Shown piece after piece: positions 1 through 23,461 of a stretch of 64,000 nt of DNA. The stretch spans positions 4,285,501-4,349,500 of the forward strand of contig NC_135245.1 of the NCBI RefSeq assembly GCF_947623445.1, written 5' to 3'. Source of the DNA: Clavelina lepadiformis. Its lineage: Eukaryota; Chordata; Ascidiacea; Aplousobranchia; Clavelinidae. The notes beneath the pieces were generated by a model that worked only from the letters and a program-made list of their open reading frames with translations, was not told the DNA's origin and did not search any database. Each line of letters starts with the position of its first letter. Within the stretch, counting starts at the first letter, position 1. Position numbers and translations under genes: made by a program.

Positions 1-286
1 AATGGCTGATTCTCATTTAGCCTGTGGGAATTGTAATTATAACTCTAGGGCCTTACAGCTACAATATTGTTGTGATAAGTTACGTATAGTTCTTAAGATG
101 TCGAAAAACTGAACATGCAAGGGGTTTGCGTGATGGAATCTTTACCAGACTGTATTTATTTAAACGCTAATTTTTAAACTTTTAATGCATCTTTGCCGCT
201 GGACACGGTTATCTTGATCAAAATTGTTATTAACTGGATTTAAAGAATGACAAAACATCAGTGTAACAAAATGGAATTTGCAAAAT
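1..286 (+). repeat. Direct repeat S, left copy
   Basis: This segment matches bases 3500-3785 with one substitution that I could find (acatgc here, acttgc there), and the match stops exactly at base 286/3785. It abuts the truncated EPRS copy on its right. No coding content is evident. Because the match starts at window base 1, the left boundary is unknown and the repeat probably continues outside the window. Confidence 0.95.
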
Positions 287-1154
287 AGACGGTTGGAGAA
301 AGTGACGTAACCAAGTCGATAGCTGAAATCTTGGAAAGGATTCAATCAGACGTGAAGGTTCAAAATCATATCCTATTTATCACTACAAAATACTATCTTT
401 GAATAAACTACTGCTGTGTTATACTTCACAAAATGAAGGTAAACGAACGATATCCGCTCAATCATACAATTGCATTGCAGGCAAAAGCCGTAAAAGATTT
501 GGAAGAAAACATGGTGGTCGCCGATAGTTGGGAAGACTTCCTTAAATATCTTGATCAAGGCAAAATGAGGACACAGCTCAGTTCCTGTCGCATTTCACGA
601 TGTGCTTATGCATAGATAATTACATATGTTGTACCTTTATTATACCGCTTTATCATAGTAGTACTGTACAACAACACGCAATATTTAGCTTTTGGTTCTG
701 TCATCGTTTAAATATTACCCTGGTTAGATAATTAATTCAAGCTCCTTTCTGCATGGAGACCGAGTGGGAGGACTGGATAAAGAAGAACAGCGCGAGGTAA
801 TCTTTTGCTCAGGATTCGTGAAATTAGTCCATAAATTGCTGTGAAATGAATGAATTCGCAATTGCCGAAGCGTCCGCGGTATCTGGACAATTTCAGATTC
901 CTCGGTTCGCCCAAGAATTTTTCTAAGTTATTTCCCGCTTCCAATATCTCTAAAACCTCTTTACAACCTCAATACTTCATTGCATCACCTATTGATTTAG
1001 GGATCAAGACCTTGAGCCTGGGGCGCCGTCGATGGGGGCAAAGAGCTTGTGCATCCCCTTCAAACCCCTAAAAGAACTGCAGGAGGGGCAGACGTGTGTT
1101 AGCGGGTGTGGTAAGCCTTCTAAGGGTTATTGTTTGTTTGGGAGGAGTTATTAG
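287..1154 (+). pseudogene. EPRS1: Truncated, broken copy of the EPRS 3' end
   Basis: Counterparts of the last four EPRS exons are visible: part of exon 29 (287-353), exon 30 (481-564), exon 31 (about 726-797) and exon 32 (1001-1154, ending in TAG with the C-terminal motif LFGRSY). The copy cannot be functional as it stands. It lacks everything upstream of exon 29. The donor after exon 30 reads AAA|ATGAGG where the functional copy has AAG|GTGGGG. Exon 31 contains four extra bases (ataattaattcaag against ataattcaag), which shift the frame. The last exon is still open over its full 154 bases, so decay is recent. Confidence 0.9.
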
Positions 1155-1921
1155 GTTTCGCCAAAACACTGGTTACCGTTTCTTGGCGTGTGCTCTTCTT
1201 CTTTGGCGAACTTGATTGTACCATAGGCCTTTTTGTGCTTTTTGGTAGAAGGATTTTGACGAATGTTTTTGATCGCCTTTTCAGCTAATCCTTCAATAAT
1301 TTTAATAACATAGCTAATTTGCCATTTGCTTGTTATTATTCCTTTTCATCAAGTTCGGTTCTTGGGCTATTATTAGACGAAATAGACAAACGCTTCCTGC
1401 CCTTTCTAAAACTTTCATACCTCGTGCTTGCTTTCATTTAGAGGTGAATTTGCGTAATATTTTATTCAAATTATTATATCAAAGCTGTAATGCATTTGCA
1501 CTTTAATGTCAATTATCAGGTCCCTTTGTTTCTGCTTCGTTGGAAATAAAATAGGTGCGAGCAACGATCTCCGATTTTATACAGATTTGCTGAACGCACA
1601 AGCAACATCATCTCACAACGGTCGTTGTATATTTCAAAAATAATGAAAATCTAAGAACATCAACCAAATAACAGCAGAATGTTAACCAGAAAGTGTAGAA
1701 TGTTGGGAAACTTTTCCCCTGTTCAGCTTGTTTAGGTTTGACTTTGGCGACCGCTAAGAAATTTTATGATACCGCGACTTTTAAAGACTATCTGCTAATT
1801 TTCTGCTGTATCTGCATAAGTATAAACTTTGAGAGACTTTTGGAGTAATTTGAGAGATCGTTTCGTTCCCCGAAAAGGTCTTTAAAAATACTCTGCCCGT
1901 GTTATGTGAGAGCTTGGAGAG
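1155..1921. other. Gene-free spacer between convergent 3' ends, left arm
   Basis: Short intergenic stretch between the EPRS copy and the receptor remnant. It holds an AATAAA on the plus strand near 1545 that could be the polyadenylation signal of the EPRS end; the same signal is present in the right arm on the minus strand at 4880-4885. Nothing else was recognised. Confidence 0.5.
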
Positions 1922-3227
1922 CTAGTCACTAGCAAATGCTGGGATGAGAGAATTCTTTACAAGATAATTAAAAGCCAGAGCGGCCAAGACGAGGTGCATG
2001 AGAATGAAGAGGAATATGTAAACCCGGAAGCAGATTGTGTCGACAACATGCGCCAGACGTCGCCAGTCCGCCTCGCTTCTTGGTCTTCTTTCGTTCTTCC
2101 CAGTTGGACTGAAGCTTTTAGCAGATCTTCTCCTGCGGCGGTTTGTCTGGTTGAAAAAAAAAATGCAACAAGATATCAATGATGATAAAAAGCAACAAAG
2201 AAGTCTTACTATAACATTTTGATAGAATATCACTAACTCTTGTAGAAATGTCTTCAGTTTTACCGAGTCTATTGTTAACACATAACCAAATATGCTTCAT
2301 CGCTACCCAGGTAAGCACTCATAAAGCTTTCACCAAAATTCTCTTCACTGAATGTTCCTTCCACTACCAGGAGGTTGCTGTAGAAATGCGTTGTATATAA
2401 AAACTGGTAATAATTGTAACCGCGCCCCACACATTTAACTGTAACGCACAGCTGTTCATTCTTGATAACGTGTTGATGTTAACTTCGTAATTTTAACGAA
2501 GTCCATATCAACCTGGAATTGGATTTTATTTTTAAGACAGTTAAATATGAAGAGGTTTAAGCTCGGATCAAAAAAATTGACGTAAACTCTGAGCATAAGC
2601 TGCTGTAAAACAGTGCAGTTTAAGGTAATTGCTAGCGGTTGATTCCTATCTGTTAAGCACGTTTTATATTAGACAAAGAGTTATAGAATGACGATTTAAA
2701 GAAATGCCACTGTGACGTAGCCTCCCACAATGTGTGATTGCCAGGACAACAACAAGCTAAGTTCTCACACATTAGTCTTAGCGACGTATTTTCCAATTGT
2801 CACAAATCATGCGAAAAAAGCCGTAACCGTGATAAAAACTCGGATCTTATAGAAATGCAGGAAGATTCTTTGTTGTCCATAACCACCAAATTTTAGATAG
2901 CTTATTAAATAATTTACGTGAACATGAACAGTGAGATACTCAACAACTATCTTCTCTAAATAAACTTGAAAAAAATCAGTGTAACCAGCTATTCACAAAG
3001 CACACTAAAAGCCAACACATTATTTATCATCTGTCAGGTTGCATTCCTCAACTTAGGTCTTGGCTGTCGTCATTTGAGTCCGCTTCCGCTTGCATAAAGT
3101 AAATGTGAAGTACTATCACCGTCATAGCAAGGTTTACAACGAGCAAACCCATGCACATTATGTAGTAAATGCACGAAAACGCGATCGTTGTTCCGGGAAG
3201 TGTGTCACCCGCAGCTATGAGAAACAC
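1922..3227 (-). pseudogene. 3' fragment of a Cys-loop (nicotinic-type) receptor gene, left arm
   Basis: Two minus-strand exons are visible. The first starts at 3227 after tgacag and encodes the end of TM2 and TM3 (begins VFLIAAGDTLPGTT, followed by a hydrophobic helix ending MVLHIYF); its reading frame closes at 3048. The second (2146-1922, 75 codons, after a T-rich tract and ccag) encodes a basic cytoplasmic segment and TM4 (EADWRRLAHVVD, then a hydrophobic run), ending in TAG. The acidic-D-W motif before a terminal helix is characteristic of Cys-loop receptor C-termini. The ligand-binding domain, TM1 and most of TM2 are absent because the arm ends at 3324. A donor for the first exon is unclear. 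The last exon is intact, but without a 5' part here the copy is a gene fragment. Confidence 0.75.
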
Positions 3228-3324
3228 CTGTCACCCAAAAAAGCAATTTCTTATGCTTTTTTGGTAGTAAGAAACCACAAACAGCTGTGGTTCGGGCTCT
3301 TACTACATGACGCAAGCGATTTAA

Positions 3325-3499
3325 CCTATAGGCCCACACTCAACAAACGCCTTATAAACAATAACAAATTAACGTCATATGCGCACAGAGTCAGAACCAC
3401 TCTTACTTTTTTTATCGTGACGTTGAGCGTAGGATCTTTCTCACAATCGGAGTGTCGCCGTTTCAAACTGCTCAAAATGGTACTACAGGCCCTTAAACA
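3325..3499. other. Unique spacer between left arm and second direct repeat
   Basis: This 175-base segment has no counterpart in the right arm and is not seen elsewhere in the window. A plus-strand open frame runs across it from the antisense of the receptor exon, but it has no family features. If the left block is part of a tandem array, this spacer should recur immediately upstream of window base 1. Confidence 0.6.
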
Positions 3500-3785
3500 A
3501 ATGGCTGATTCTCATTTAGCCTGTGGGAATTGTAATTATAACTCTAGGGCCTTACAGCTACAATATTGTTGTGATAAGTTACGTATAGTTCTTAAGATGT
3601 CGAAAAACTGAACTTGCAAGGGGTTTGCGTGATGGAATCTTTACCAGACTGTATTTATTTAAACGCTAATTTTTAAACTTTTAATGCATCTTTGCCGCTG
3701 GACACGGTTATCTTGATCAAAATTGTTATTAACTGGATTTAAAGAATGACAAAACATCAGTGTAACAAAATGGAATTTGCAAAAT
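3500..3785 (+). repeat. Direct repeat S, right copy
   Basis: Second copy of bases 1-286, at an offset of 3499, with one substitution found. It is followed by 23 unrelated bases and then the right arm of the inverted duplication. The two S copies are far more alike than the two arms they flank, so the S duplication (or its homogenisation) is younger than the inverted duplication. Confidence 0.95.
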
Positions 3786-3905
3786 TAATTATTTGTCTAA
3801 CAAGCAACTTAAATCGTTTGCGTCATGTAGTAAGAACCCGAACCACAGCTGTTTGTGGTTTCTTACTACCAAAAAAGCATAAGAAATTGCTTTTTTGGGT
3901 GACAG

Positions 3906-4648
3906 GTGTTTCTCATAGCTGCGGGTGACACACTTCCCGGAACAACGATTGCGTTTTCGTGCATTTACTACATAATGTGCATGGGTTTGCTCGTTGTAAA
4001 CCTTGCTATGACGGTGATGGTACTTCACATTTACTTTATGCAAGCGGAAGCGGACTCAAATGACGACAGCCAAGACCTTAGTTTAGGAATGCAACCTGAC
4101 AGATGATAAATAATGTGTTGGCTTTTAGTGTGCTTTGTGAATAGCTGGTTACACTGATTTTTTTTCAAGTTTATTTAGAGAAGATAGTTGTTGAGTATCT
4201 CACTGTTCATGTTCACGTAAATTATTTAATAAGCTATTTAAAATTTGGTGGTTATGGACAACAAAGAATCTTCCTGCATTTCTATAAGATCCGAGTTCTA
4301 GAAGATCTGTTAAAAGCTTTCATTACAACCGGGAAGAACGACAGAAGACCAAGAAGCGAGGCGGACTGGCGACGTCTGGCGCGTGTTGTCGACACGATCT
4401 GCTTCCGGGTTTACATATTCCTCTTCGTTCTCATGCACCTCTTGGCTGCTCTGGCTTTTAATTATCTTGTAAAGAATTCTCTCATCCCAGCATTTGCCAA
4501 TGACCGGCTCTCCAAGCTCTCACATAACAAGGGCAGAGTATTTTTAATGGTCTTTTCGGGGAACGAAACGATCTCTTTAATTCCTCCAAAAGTCTCTCAA
4601 AGTTTATACTTGTGCAGCTACAGCAGAAAATTAGCAGATAGTCTTTAA
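3906..4648 (+). pseudogene. 3' fragment of a Cys-loop (nicotinic-type) receptor gene, right arm
   Basis: The TM2-TM3 exon starts at 3906 after tgacag and is open to 4106. The TM4 exon counterpart begins near 4301 but has lost its 5' bases and its splice acceptor through the 707-base deletion. It carries one extra base before the EADWRR motif (frameshift) and lacks one codon inside TM4 (IFLFVLMHLLAALAF against IFLFILMHLVLAALAF). Its stop codon is changed (gactag to gaccgg), so the frame runs on to 4648. With no 5' half and several lesions this copy looks dead. Confidence 0.78.
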
Positions 4649-5276
4649 AAGTCGCGGTATCATAAAATTTCTTAGCGGTCGCCAAAGTCAAACCTAAACA
4701 AGCTGAACATGCAGAAATGTTTCCCACCATTCTACACTTTCTGGTTAACCTTCTGCTGTTATTTGGTTGATGTTCTTAGATTTTCATTATTTTTAAAATA
4801 TACAACGACCGTTGTGAGATGATGTTGCTTGTGCGTTCAGCAAATCTGTATAAAATCGGAGATCGTTGCTTGCACCTATTTTATTTCCTACGAAGCAGAA
4901 ACAAAGGGGCCTGATAATTGACATTAAAGTGCAAATGCATTACAGCTTTGATATAATAATTTGAATAAAATATTAAGCAAATTCACCTCTAAATGAAAGC
5001 AAGCACGAGGTATGAAAGTTTTAGAAAGGGCAGCAAACGTTTGTCTATTTCGTCTAATAATAGCCCAAGAACCGAACTTGATGAAAAAGAATAATTAATA
5101 AGCAAATGGCAATTTAGCTATGTTATAAAAATTATTGAAGGATTAGCTGAAAAGGCGATCAAAAACATTCGTCAAAATCCTTCTACCAAAAAGCACAAAA
5201 AGGCCTATGGTACAATCAAGTTCGCCAAAGAAGAAGAGCACACGCCATGAAATGGTAACCAGTGTTTTGGCGAAAC

Positions 5277-18413
<13,137 letters not shown>

Positions 18414-18429
18414 TATCAAATCTTAATTT

Positions 18430-18431
18430 CT
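18430..18431 (-). promoter_or_regulatory. 3' splice-type site just upstream of the EPRS start
   Basis: A pyrimidine-rich tract ending in ctcag lies 16 bases before the EPRS ATG on the minus strand, with no obvious partner exon between it and the divergent gene. In tunicates, spliced-leader trans-splicing uses such orphan acceptors. An ordinary 5' UTR intron is the alternative. Confidence 0.45.
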
Positions 18432-19445
18432 GAGAAGCAAGTATTAAACTAATACTGTTGCACATACACCTATGACGGTACCTGTAGTAGCAGAACTTGA
18501 CAAAATTTGTCAATCAAAGTTGCATTAAAAATTAAAACTGGTGTAGGTTTCTTATTGTATGAGCATGTTTAAAAGTTTGGTGTGCATGATTGACTCAACA
18601 AAAAGGGCTAGGCCAATCATTCTTATTAAAGTAAAATTCTCTCTCACGCCTGGAGTGTACTATGTGTCCTGTGCAAGTGTGAGTTGGTATATATTTTACT
18701 TTTTGCCATCTAACCATATAAATAAACATATATATAAACTTGCACAAATACGACGAGGGTTCCAGAGATGAGGAAACATCAACTGTGCTCACTGCTAAGT
18801 TCGTCATTTACGTCATGCAAAAACTGTCCTCAGTCCAAAAACAAACATCAGAATTGGTTATTCCCTACTGCCAATGAGTGCCATACCACACAATGATGAC
18901 ATTATTCAGTTATTGGTGTACCAAAGGAATTCCGTCTTTTTGCTGACGCAATGTGTGTTGCACATGCTTACAATACCATGTCGGTTGCGGGTGGTTTATT
19001 TCGTGTTTCCGTCTGTGGAAATTTAGCAAAGTATGCATCAATTATATAGAATATTTCACACAAACTTGGAACCAATCGAAAGTTATATTTAAATACACAC
19101 ACACAAAATGTTTAAAGACTGTTTGCTTATCTTAGAACTTTTCACAAGTAAGTATAGACTTCGTCGAAATACCTTTAATGTTTTTCAGATTATCTGATAA
19201 AAGTAAATCCTGATTACAACAATGGAAACGTTGCAAATTCATAGACAACCTATATTTAAGCATTTCATACCTTTTAAGGGTGGATTTTAAAACTAGTGTT
19301 GTGTAGAGAGGTAGATAAAAGCATATTCAATACATTGTATTTTCTATGATAAAAGTTTAGGCTTTAAATACAATATTGAAGCTTTTATGGTTCCTTCTAC
19401 TTGCCAAAAATGTTCGAACAATAGAATTTATGTAGGATTTTTAGT

Positions 19446-19639
19446 CGGCTCGGTGGCAAAGCGGTTAGGAGACGGGCTTGCAATTTCTGCAACCTATGGT
19501 CGATAGATGATACCCAGTTCCGATACCTTCGTAATGACCTTGAGAAAGTCATGAACGACACTATCTTATGATAAGTGTTCCTTTTGAACAGTTCTGGACC
19601 TGAACAATACGATTCCCAAGTCAATAAACAAATAAAAAA
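19446..19639 (+). mobile_element. tRNA-derived SINE-like element
   Basis: Starts with a tRNA-like head: CGGCTCGGTGGCAAAGCGG contains a good polymerase III A-box, followed about 35 bases later by a weak B-box-like GGTCGATAGATG. A non-tRNA body and an A-rich tail (aacaaataaaaaatgc) follow. No cloverleaf with paired acceptor stem forms, so this is not a functional tRNA. I could not identify a clean target duplication. Confidence 0.5.
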
Positions 19640-20145
19640 TGCATAGTCTACCGGAGCTTGCACAAAATCCTGCTCTGTAACCGGAAATTGATTAATAAAT
19701 GATAAAAATCATCCCAAAGTTTTTGTCGAGCAAACATTTTACTGAGTAGAAAAAGCGTTTAAACGTTTCGAAATCATGCCATACCAAGATAGATTCCAAA
19801 TATAGAAACAATTGATAATGTTTCGTTTTGACATATTACAACGAATTCAACATATAAAAAGTTATATGAATCATTTATTAAAGGCAAAGTATTAAACTAT
19901 TAGCTCTATAAAACAAAAGAATAATAGCATAACTTTTTCTCAAAACAACGGCAAATGTTGAGACAACAACATATTTTTACGAGAATAGTAAACACTCGGT
20001 GCCGCCAAAGAAGATAGTTACTATAACGACCAAGAATTACCATTACAAACTGCCACGAGAGATTGTTAGCGACCATTTGCAAGCATAAGGTTTTCTAGTA
20101 CATTTGATTTAACTGTACGGTAACTGTATACTAGTCATTCTGAAA

Positions 20146-22755
20146 ATGGACGCAGAAGGGCTTCATCTTTCTCTCGACTATTTATCTGGGAGCGGAGTTA
20201 TTTTGAGTCCGGAGAAAAAAGCTGCCTTGCAAACATCTTTAATAATTTTAAAAACGCACTACAAGTTTCAGAGGGTTGTTCTATGGGGTAAAATATTGGG
20301 AATTAAAGATGATTACTTTATCGCTCAAGGAGCTGGAAGAGATGAGCTTACTGACAGAAAAACACTTTACAGGTATGAAGACTGTTGTTGTGAAATTAAA
20401 CCAAAAGTAAATCTTTGTCCTCGAAGTTAAGTGAAGGTAAAAAGGAGGGAGGAAGGTGTGTAGTAGACAAGCGAACAACCACAGGACATTTTTGTATGTT
20501 AGACCTCAGCTACTCAAATAGTGTCGTCTTTTTGTGCACTTTTTTGTATACTAGACCCCAAAGGGGTCCAACTTGCTTTTTAAACTTCCACATGAAAGCC
20601 TTAACGGAAAGAATTTATGAGGTAACGCAGAAGAATATAGGACTTGCTTGAGCCTCTTAACTAACTGAAAAATATTAGGTTAATTTGGCTTTGACTGCTA
20701 AAGCCTAAAATGTACTATTGCCTATAGCAGCAGCCTAGTTGTATATTGAAACTGGTAAAGTTGTACCAACAATGAAGTTGGATTTTCCTAAATTTTTTTA
20801 ATTAGAATTTTTCCTAATAAAGTTTAAACAATATCGATATTAATTATCATTCTTAACCTAAGTTAAATTTTCCCACTAATTTAAACATTATTAATTTGAT
20901 ATATTTGATTATGTTTGCATTATAGTCTCTTAACATAAAAATCATCCAACTGTTTAGCTAATACACACACAATATTTTCAGTTTGCATAAATATGCACAC
21001 CAAAGATAATTTTTCATTATTAGTCTTATACTCTTGGACACCTCACTTCAGGTCATAATAGCCAACATTTAAGTAGGCTACTTCTCGTCCCAACTGAAGC
21101 CTAGAATTTGACTTATGATGGCTTTCTTAACTTCTGACGAAGATTGTGCGTCCTAACCAATCAGCTTGAAACGAACAAAACTTTACTGATAATGTTTCAA
21201 CAAAAACCTGAAACAGCACCTTCTTGCTAGCATGTGGGGTGCAAACTGCCTTAATACAGGTTGCAATTAATAACAGAAAAGCATGCTGGAAAGTGAAAGA
21301 TTCTGATAATTTTATTGTATTTAAAATATCTTAATTACCTCTGAAGTGCAGATATTCATTTGGCGTTAACTACCGCTCACTTGAAAATGACAAACATTTA
21401 ACTATCTTATAAAAGTATCACAAAGTTTGTATTTTTATTTTTTAGCCTTAACTGCATAGACTGGCACCTGCTACCTCCTGCAACGTCTGCAATGAAGGAA
21501 AAAGGAGCTTTGGTTCGTGGTCGACTCATGGGCGACCCATCGTATGAATATGAACACACAGATGTTCGGCGAGTTCGTGATGGTGATGAATACACTGAGG
21601 AGGAAGTAACTGTAAGAAGTTTATGGATGCATTTCACTCTTGTTGTTATCATATTGTCATATGCTGTTAAACACTTAATGTTTGGTGTTCAACTTAACTT
21701 CGATTGCTTAATGCAAATTCATACAAATTTTTATTTTATGCAATACACACGTCTTTCTTCAATCCCCTAATAGGGGATTAGTTAAATATCCTCTAAATAG
21801 TTTGTAATATTACAAACATTTTCATGATGCGAGAATCTATGATTACTAGTATATTGTACTTTTGTTCAGAATCATCCTTTAGCGCATTTCATATTCTTTT
21901 GATAGTTGCTCATTGGCTAATGATAAGCTTGAATAGGTCACCATCAGTAAAATAATTTACTTCAGATTCAAATTAAAGAGGAAGATAGAATCGCAGCAGT
22001 AGTGGCCACAATTGATGAAGAAGCGAGCATTGTTCCTAGAGGAGCTTACATAAAAACTCCTCTTGGTGAAGTACATGCCAATAGAAGTTTTGAAGGTGAT
22101 CATTTGACAAAGTCCTATCATTAGGAACAAAATGACCTTATAATAAAGGCACGTCATGTTTGTGATATCTTGTCATTTTGAAATGACATTAATTTTTCTT
22201 GTAGGTTTACCCGTTACTGAAAGCGGCAAGCTCAACTCTTACATGCACTTCCGAGCAGCACAAAAGTTAGCATCAAAATCGATCAAGGAAAAAGCTGACT
22301 TAGATCCATCAATAGATTTTATGGATACCATTGAAGATGATATTCCCAAAGGTTGGTCAAAGTACGATTAGATAAGCAAGCTTTGTTGCATAACACCACA
22401 TTCTGCTGATCCATGTTAGCAAAGATACCCAGTAAAATACTAAAGTACGGCTGAAAATTAAGTTAAATACATTGGTGTTATGGTTGATATAATTCAATCA
22501 AAAAAGTCCTCCATATTATTTTGCCATACAAGAAAGAATGAAAGTATTAGCCAATTGCTGCTAATGGAGATAGCTTTCATGTTGCATTTTGTAGGTTCGT
22601 GGAGTTTACAGTTTGAGCGGGGAAGTGGTCTGGTCTGCTTGCGTAGCCTGCTGTGGCTTGGACTCACATTTTATCATGTTCCAAACACAACCAAATATGG
22701 ATGTTTGTACATTGGTACTGGGGAGAAGAACTTAGATGTTCCCTTCATGCTGTAA
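20146..22755 (+). CDS. RSPH9: Radial spoke head protein 9 homologue, 5 exons
   Basis: Component of the radial spoke head of motile cilia, needed for the central-pair/radial-spoke apparatus. Exons: 20146-20372, 21446-21611, 21966-22095, 22205-22351, 22595-22755. All junctions keep phase and use GT-AG. The total is 831 bases, 276 residues, the same length as vertebrate RSPH9. Family landmarks include the N-terminus MDAEGLHLSLDYLSGSG, VVLWGKILGIKDDYFIAQG, GRLMGDPSYEYEHT, KADLDPSIDFMDTIEDDIPKG and the C-terminus GTGEKNLDVPFML. No membrane segment or signal peptide. Ciliary genes are commonly under RFX/FOXJ1 control, but I did not identify an X-box here. Divergent from EPRS and convergent with STYX. 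Confidence 0.95.
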
Positions 22756-23461
22756 CTGTGGTGTTTCATGGTCTTGTTTTCTTCCTATTTTTGTACCGAT
22801 GTAAATTGTTTGTAAAAGTTAATGTTTTTGTGCATAAAGTATACTGCATTTTATTGACATGCTTGCATAGGCTGTTTAAATAGATAAATGTGACAACAAT
22901 AGTCAACAATACTGATAAAACAGAATTATGATAAAAAATCGAAAGCGTTGTAAAATAGCAGGTAGGTATGCTTGCTATAAAACCGAGCTAGACAATCAGA
23001 TAGAAAAACAAATGCAAGAAGAAGAGTTGAGTTGGACAGCGGTAGTAAATTGGGCGTATATAGTAACAGCCATTGTCGATCATGGTCCTCAAAACCTATC
23101 TGTCATAGGACATGTGGATGAAGTCGTTGTTTTTAATATTTCCATCTGCGGCCCACATATTGAGATATACCATTCTTTGTGGTTCTTTACTTCGTTTTCT
23201 TCTGTAAAGCCCAACAGTGCTGCTTTCTCCAGATCTTCATGTCTATGTATATATCCTTCGAATTTCATTTGCCATTCTTCATTATTAAAGTCCTATACAT
23301 TCTTGCTCATTTCAGTACTTCTTCATTTGTTTTCTTTAACATTCTTCTCAAAAAACAAATTTCTACAGCTTCCAGCCTTTTTTCGATTTGTTGCTTATGG
23401 TGCAAAGAACAACATTCATCCAACATTGGTTTTTATATATTTCTTTTTAATTCATGGAAAT
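22756..23461. other. Intergenic region between convergent RSPH9 and STYX
   Basis: Roughly 700 bases between the two stop codons. Only A/T-rich sequence is seen, with no clear AATAAA on either strand close to the stops. A long plus-strand open frame that overlaps this region is discussed among the rejected items. Confidence 0.45.

Larger units (their letters stand above)
287..3324. repeat. Left arm of a large inverted duplication
   Basis: Read in reverse complement, this block matches 3809-6131. In a stretch of about 210 bases compared by eye (near 1441-1650 against 4780-4990) I counted five substitutions, so roughly 2-3 percent divergence there. The arm holds, left to right, the 3' end of EPRS on the plus strand (287-1154) and the 3' end of a Cys-loop receptor on the minus strand (3227-1922). 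It is about 700 bases longer than the right arm because bases 2132-2838 are missing from the other copy. Homology begins inside EPRS exon 29 and ends in a receptor intron, so breakpoints cut both genes. Confidence 0.93.
18414..20145. other. Divergent intergenic region between EPRS and RSPH9
   Basis: About 1.7 kb separating two divergently transcribed genes. Apart from the SINE-like repeat at 19446-19639 I recognise no conserved feature. Promoter elements for both genes should lie here, but no TATA box stands out at a convincing position. Confidence 0.5.

Noticed and set aside
3325-3499. Minus-strand reading with CEKDPTLNVTIKKVRV, vaguely like the strand before TM1 of nicotinic receptors
   Set aside because: The proline and aromatic signature of TM1 is missing, the frame soon closes, and the upstream sequence shows no ligand-binding domain. 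I treat the resemblance as chance.
3090-3611. 173-residue plus-strand open frame in the left arm
   Set aside because: Its first half is the antisense of the receptor TM2-TM3 exon and its second half runs through the spacer and the direct repeat. An equivalent frame on the minus strand at 3789-4043 is the antisense of the other copy.
19446-19520. Functional tRNA gene
   Set aside because: The A-box is good, but no acceptor or anticodon stem pairs and the B-box is poor; a SINE head fits better.
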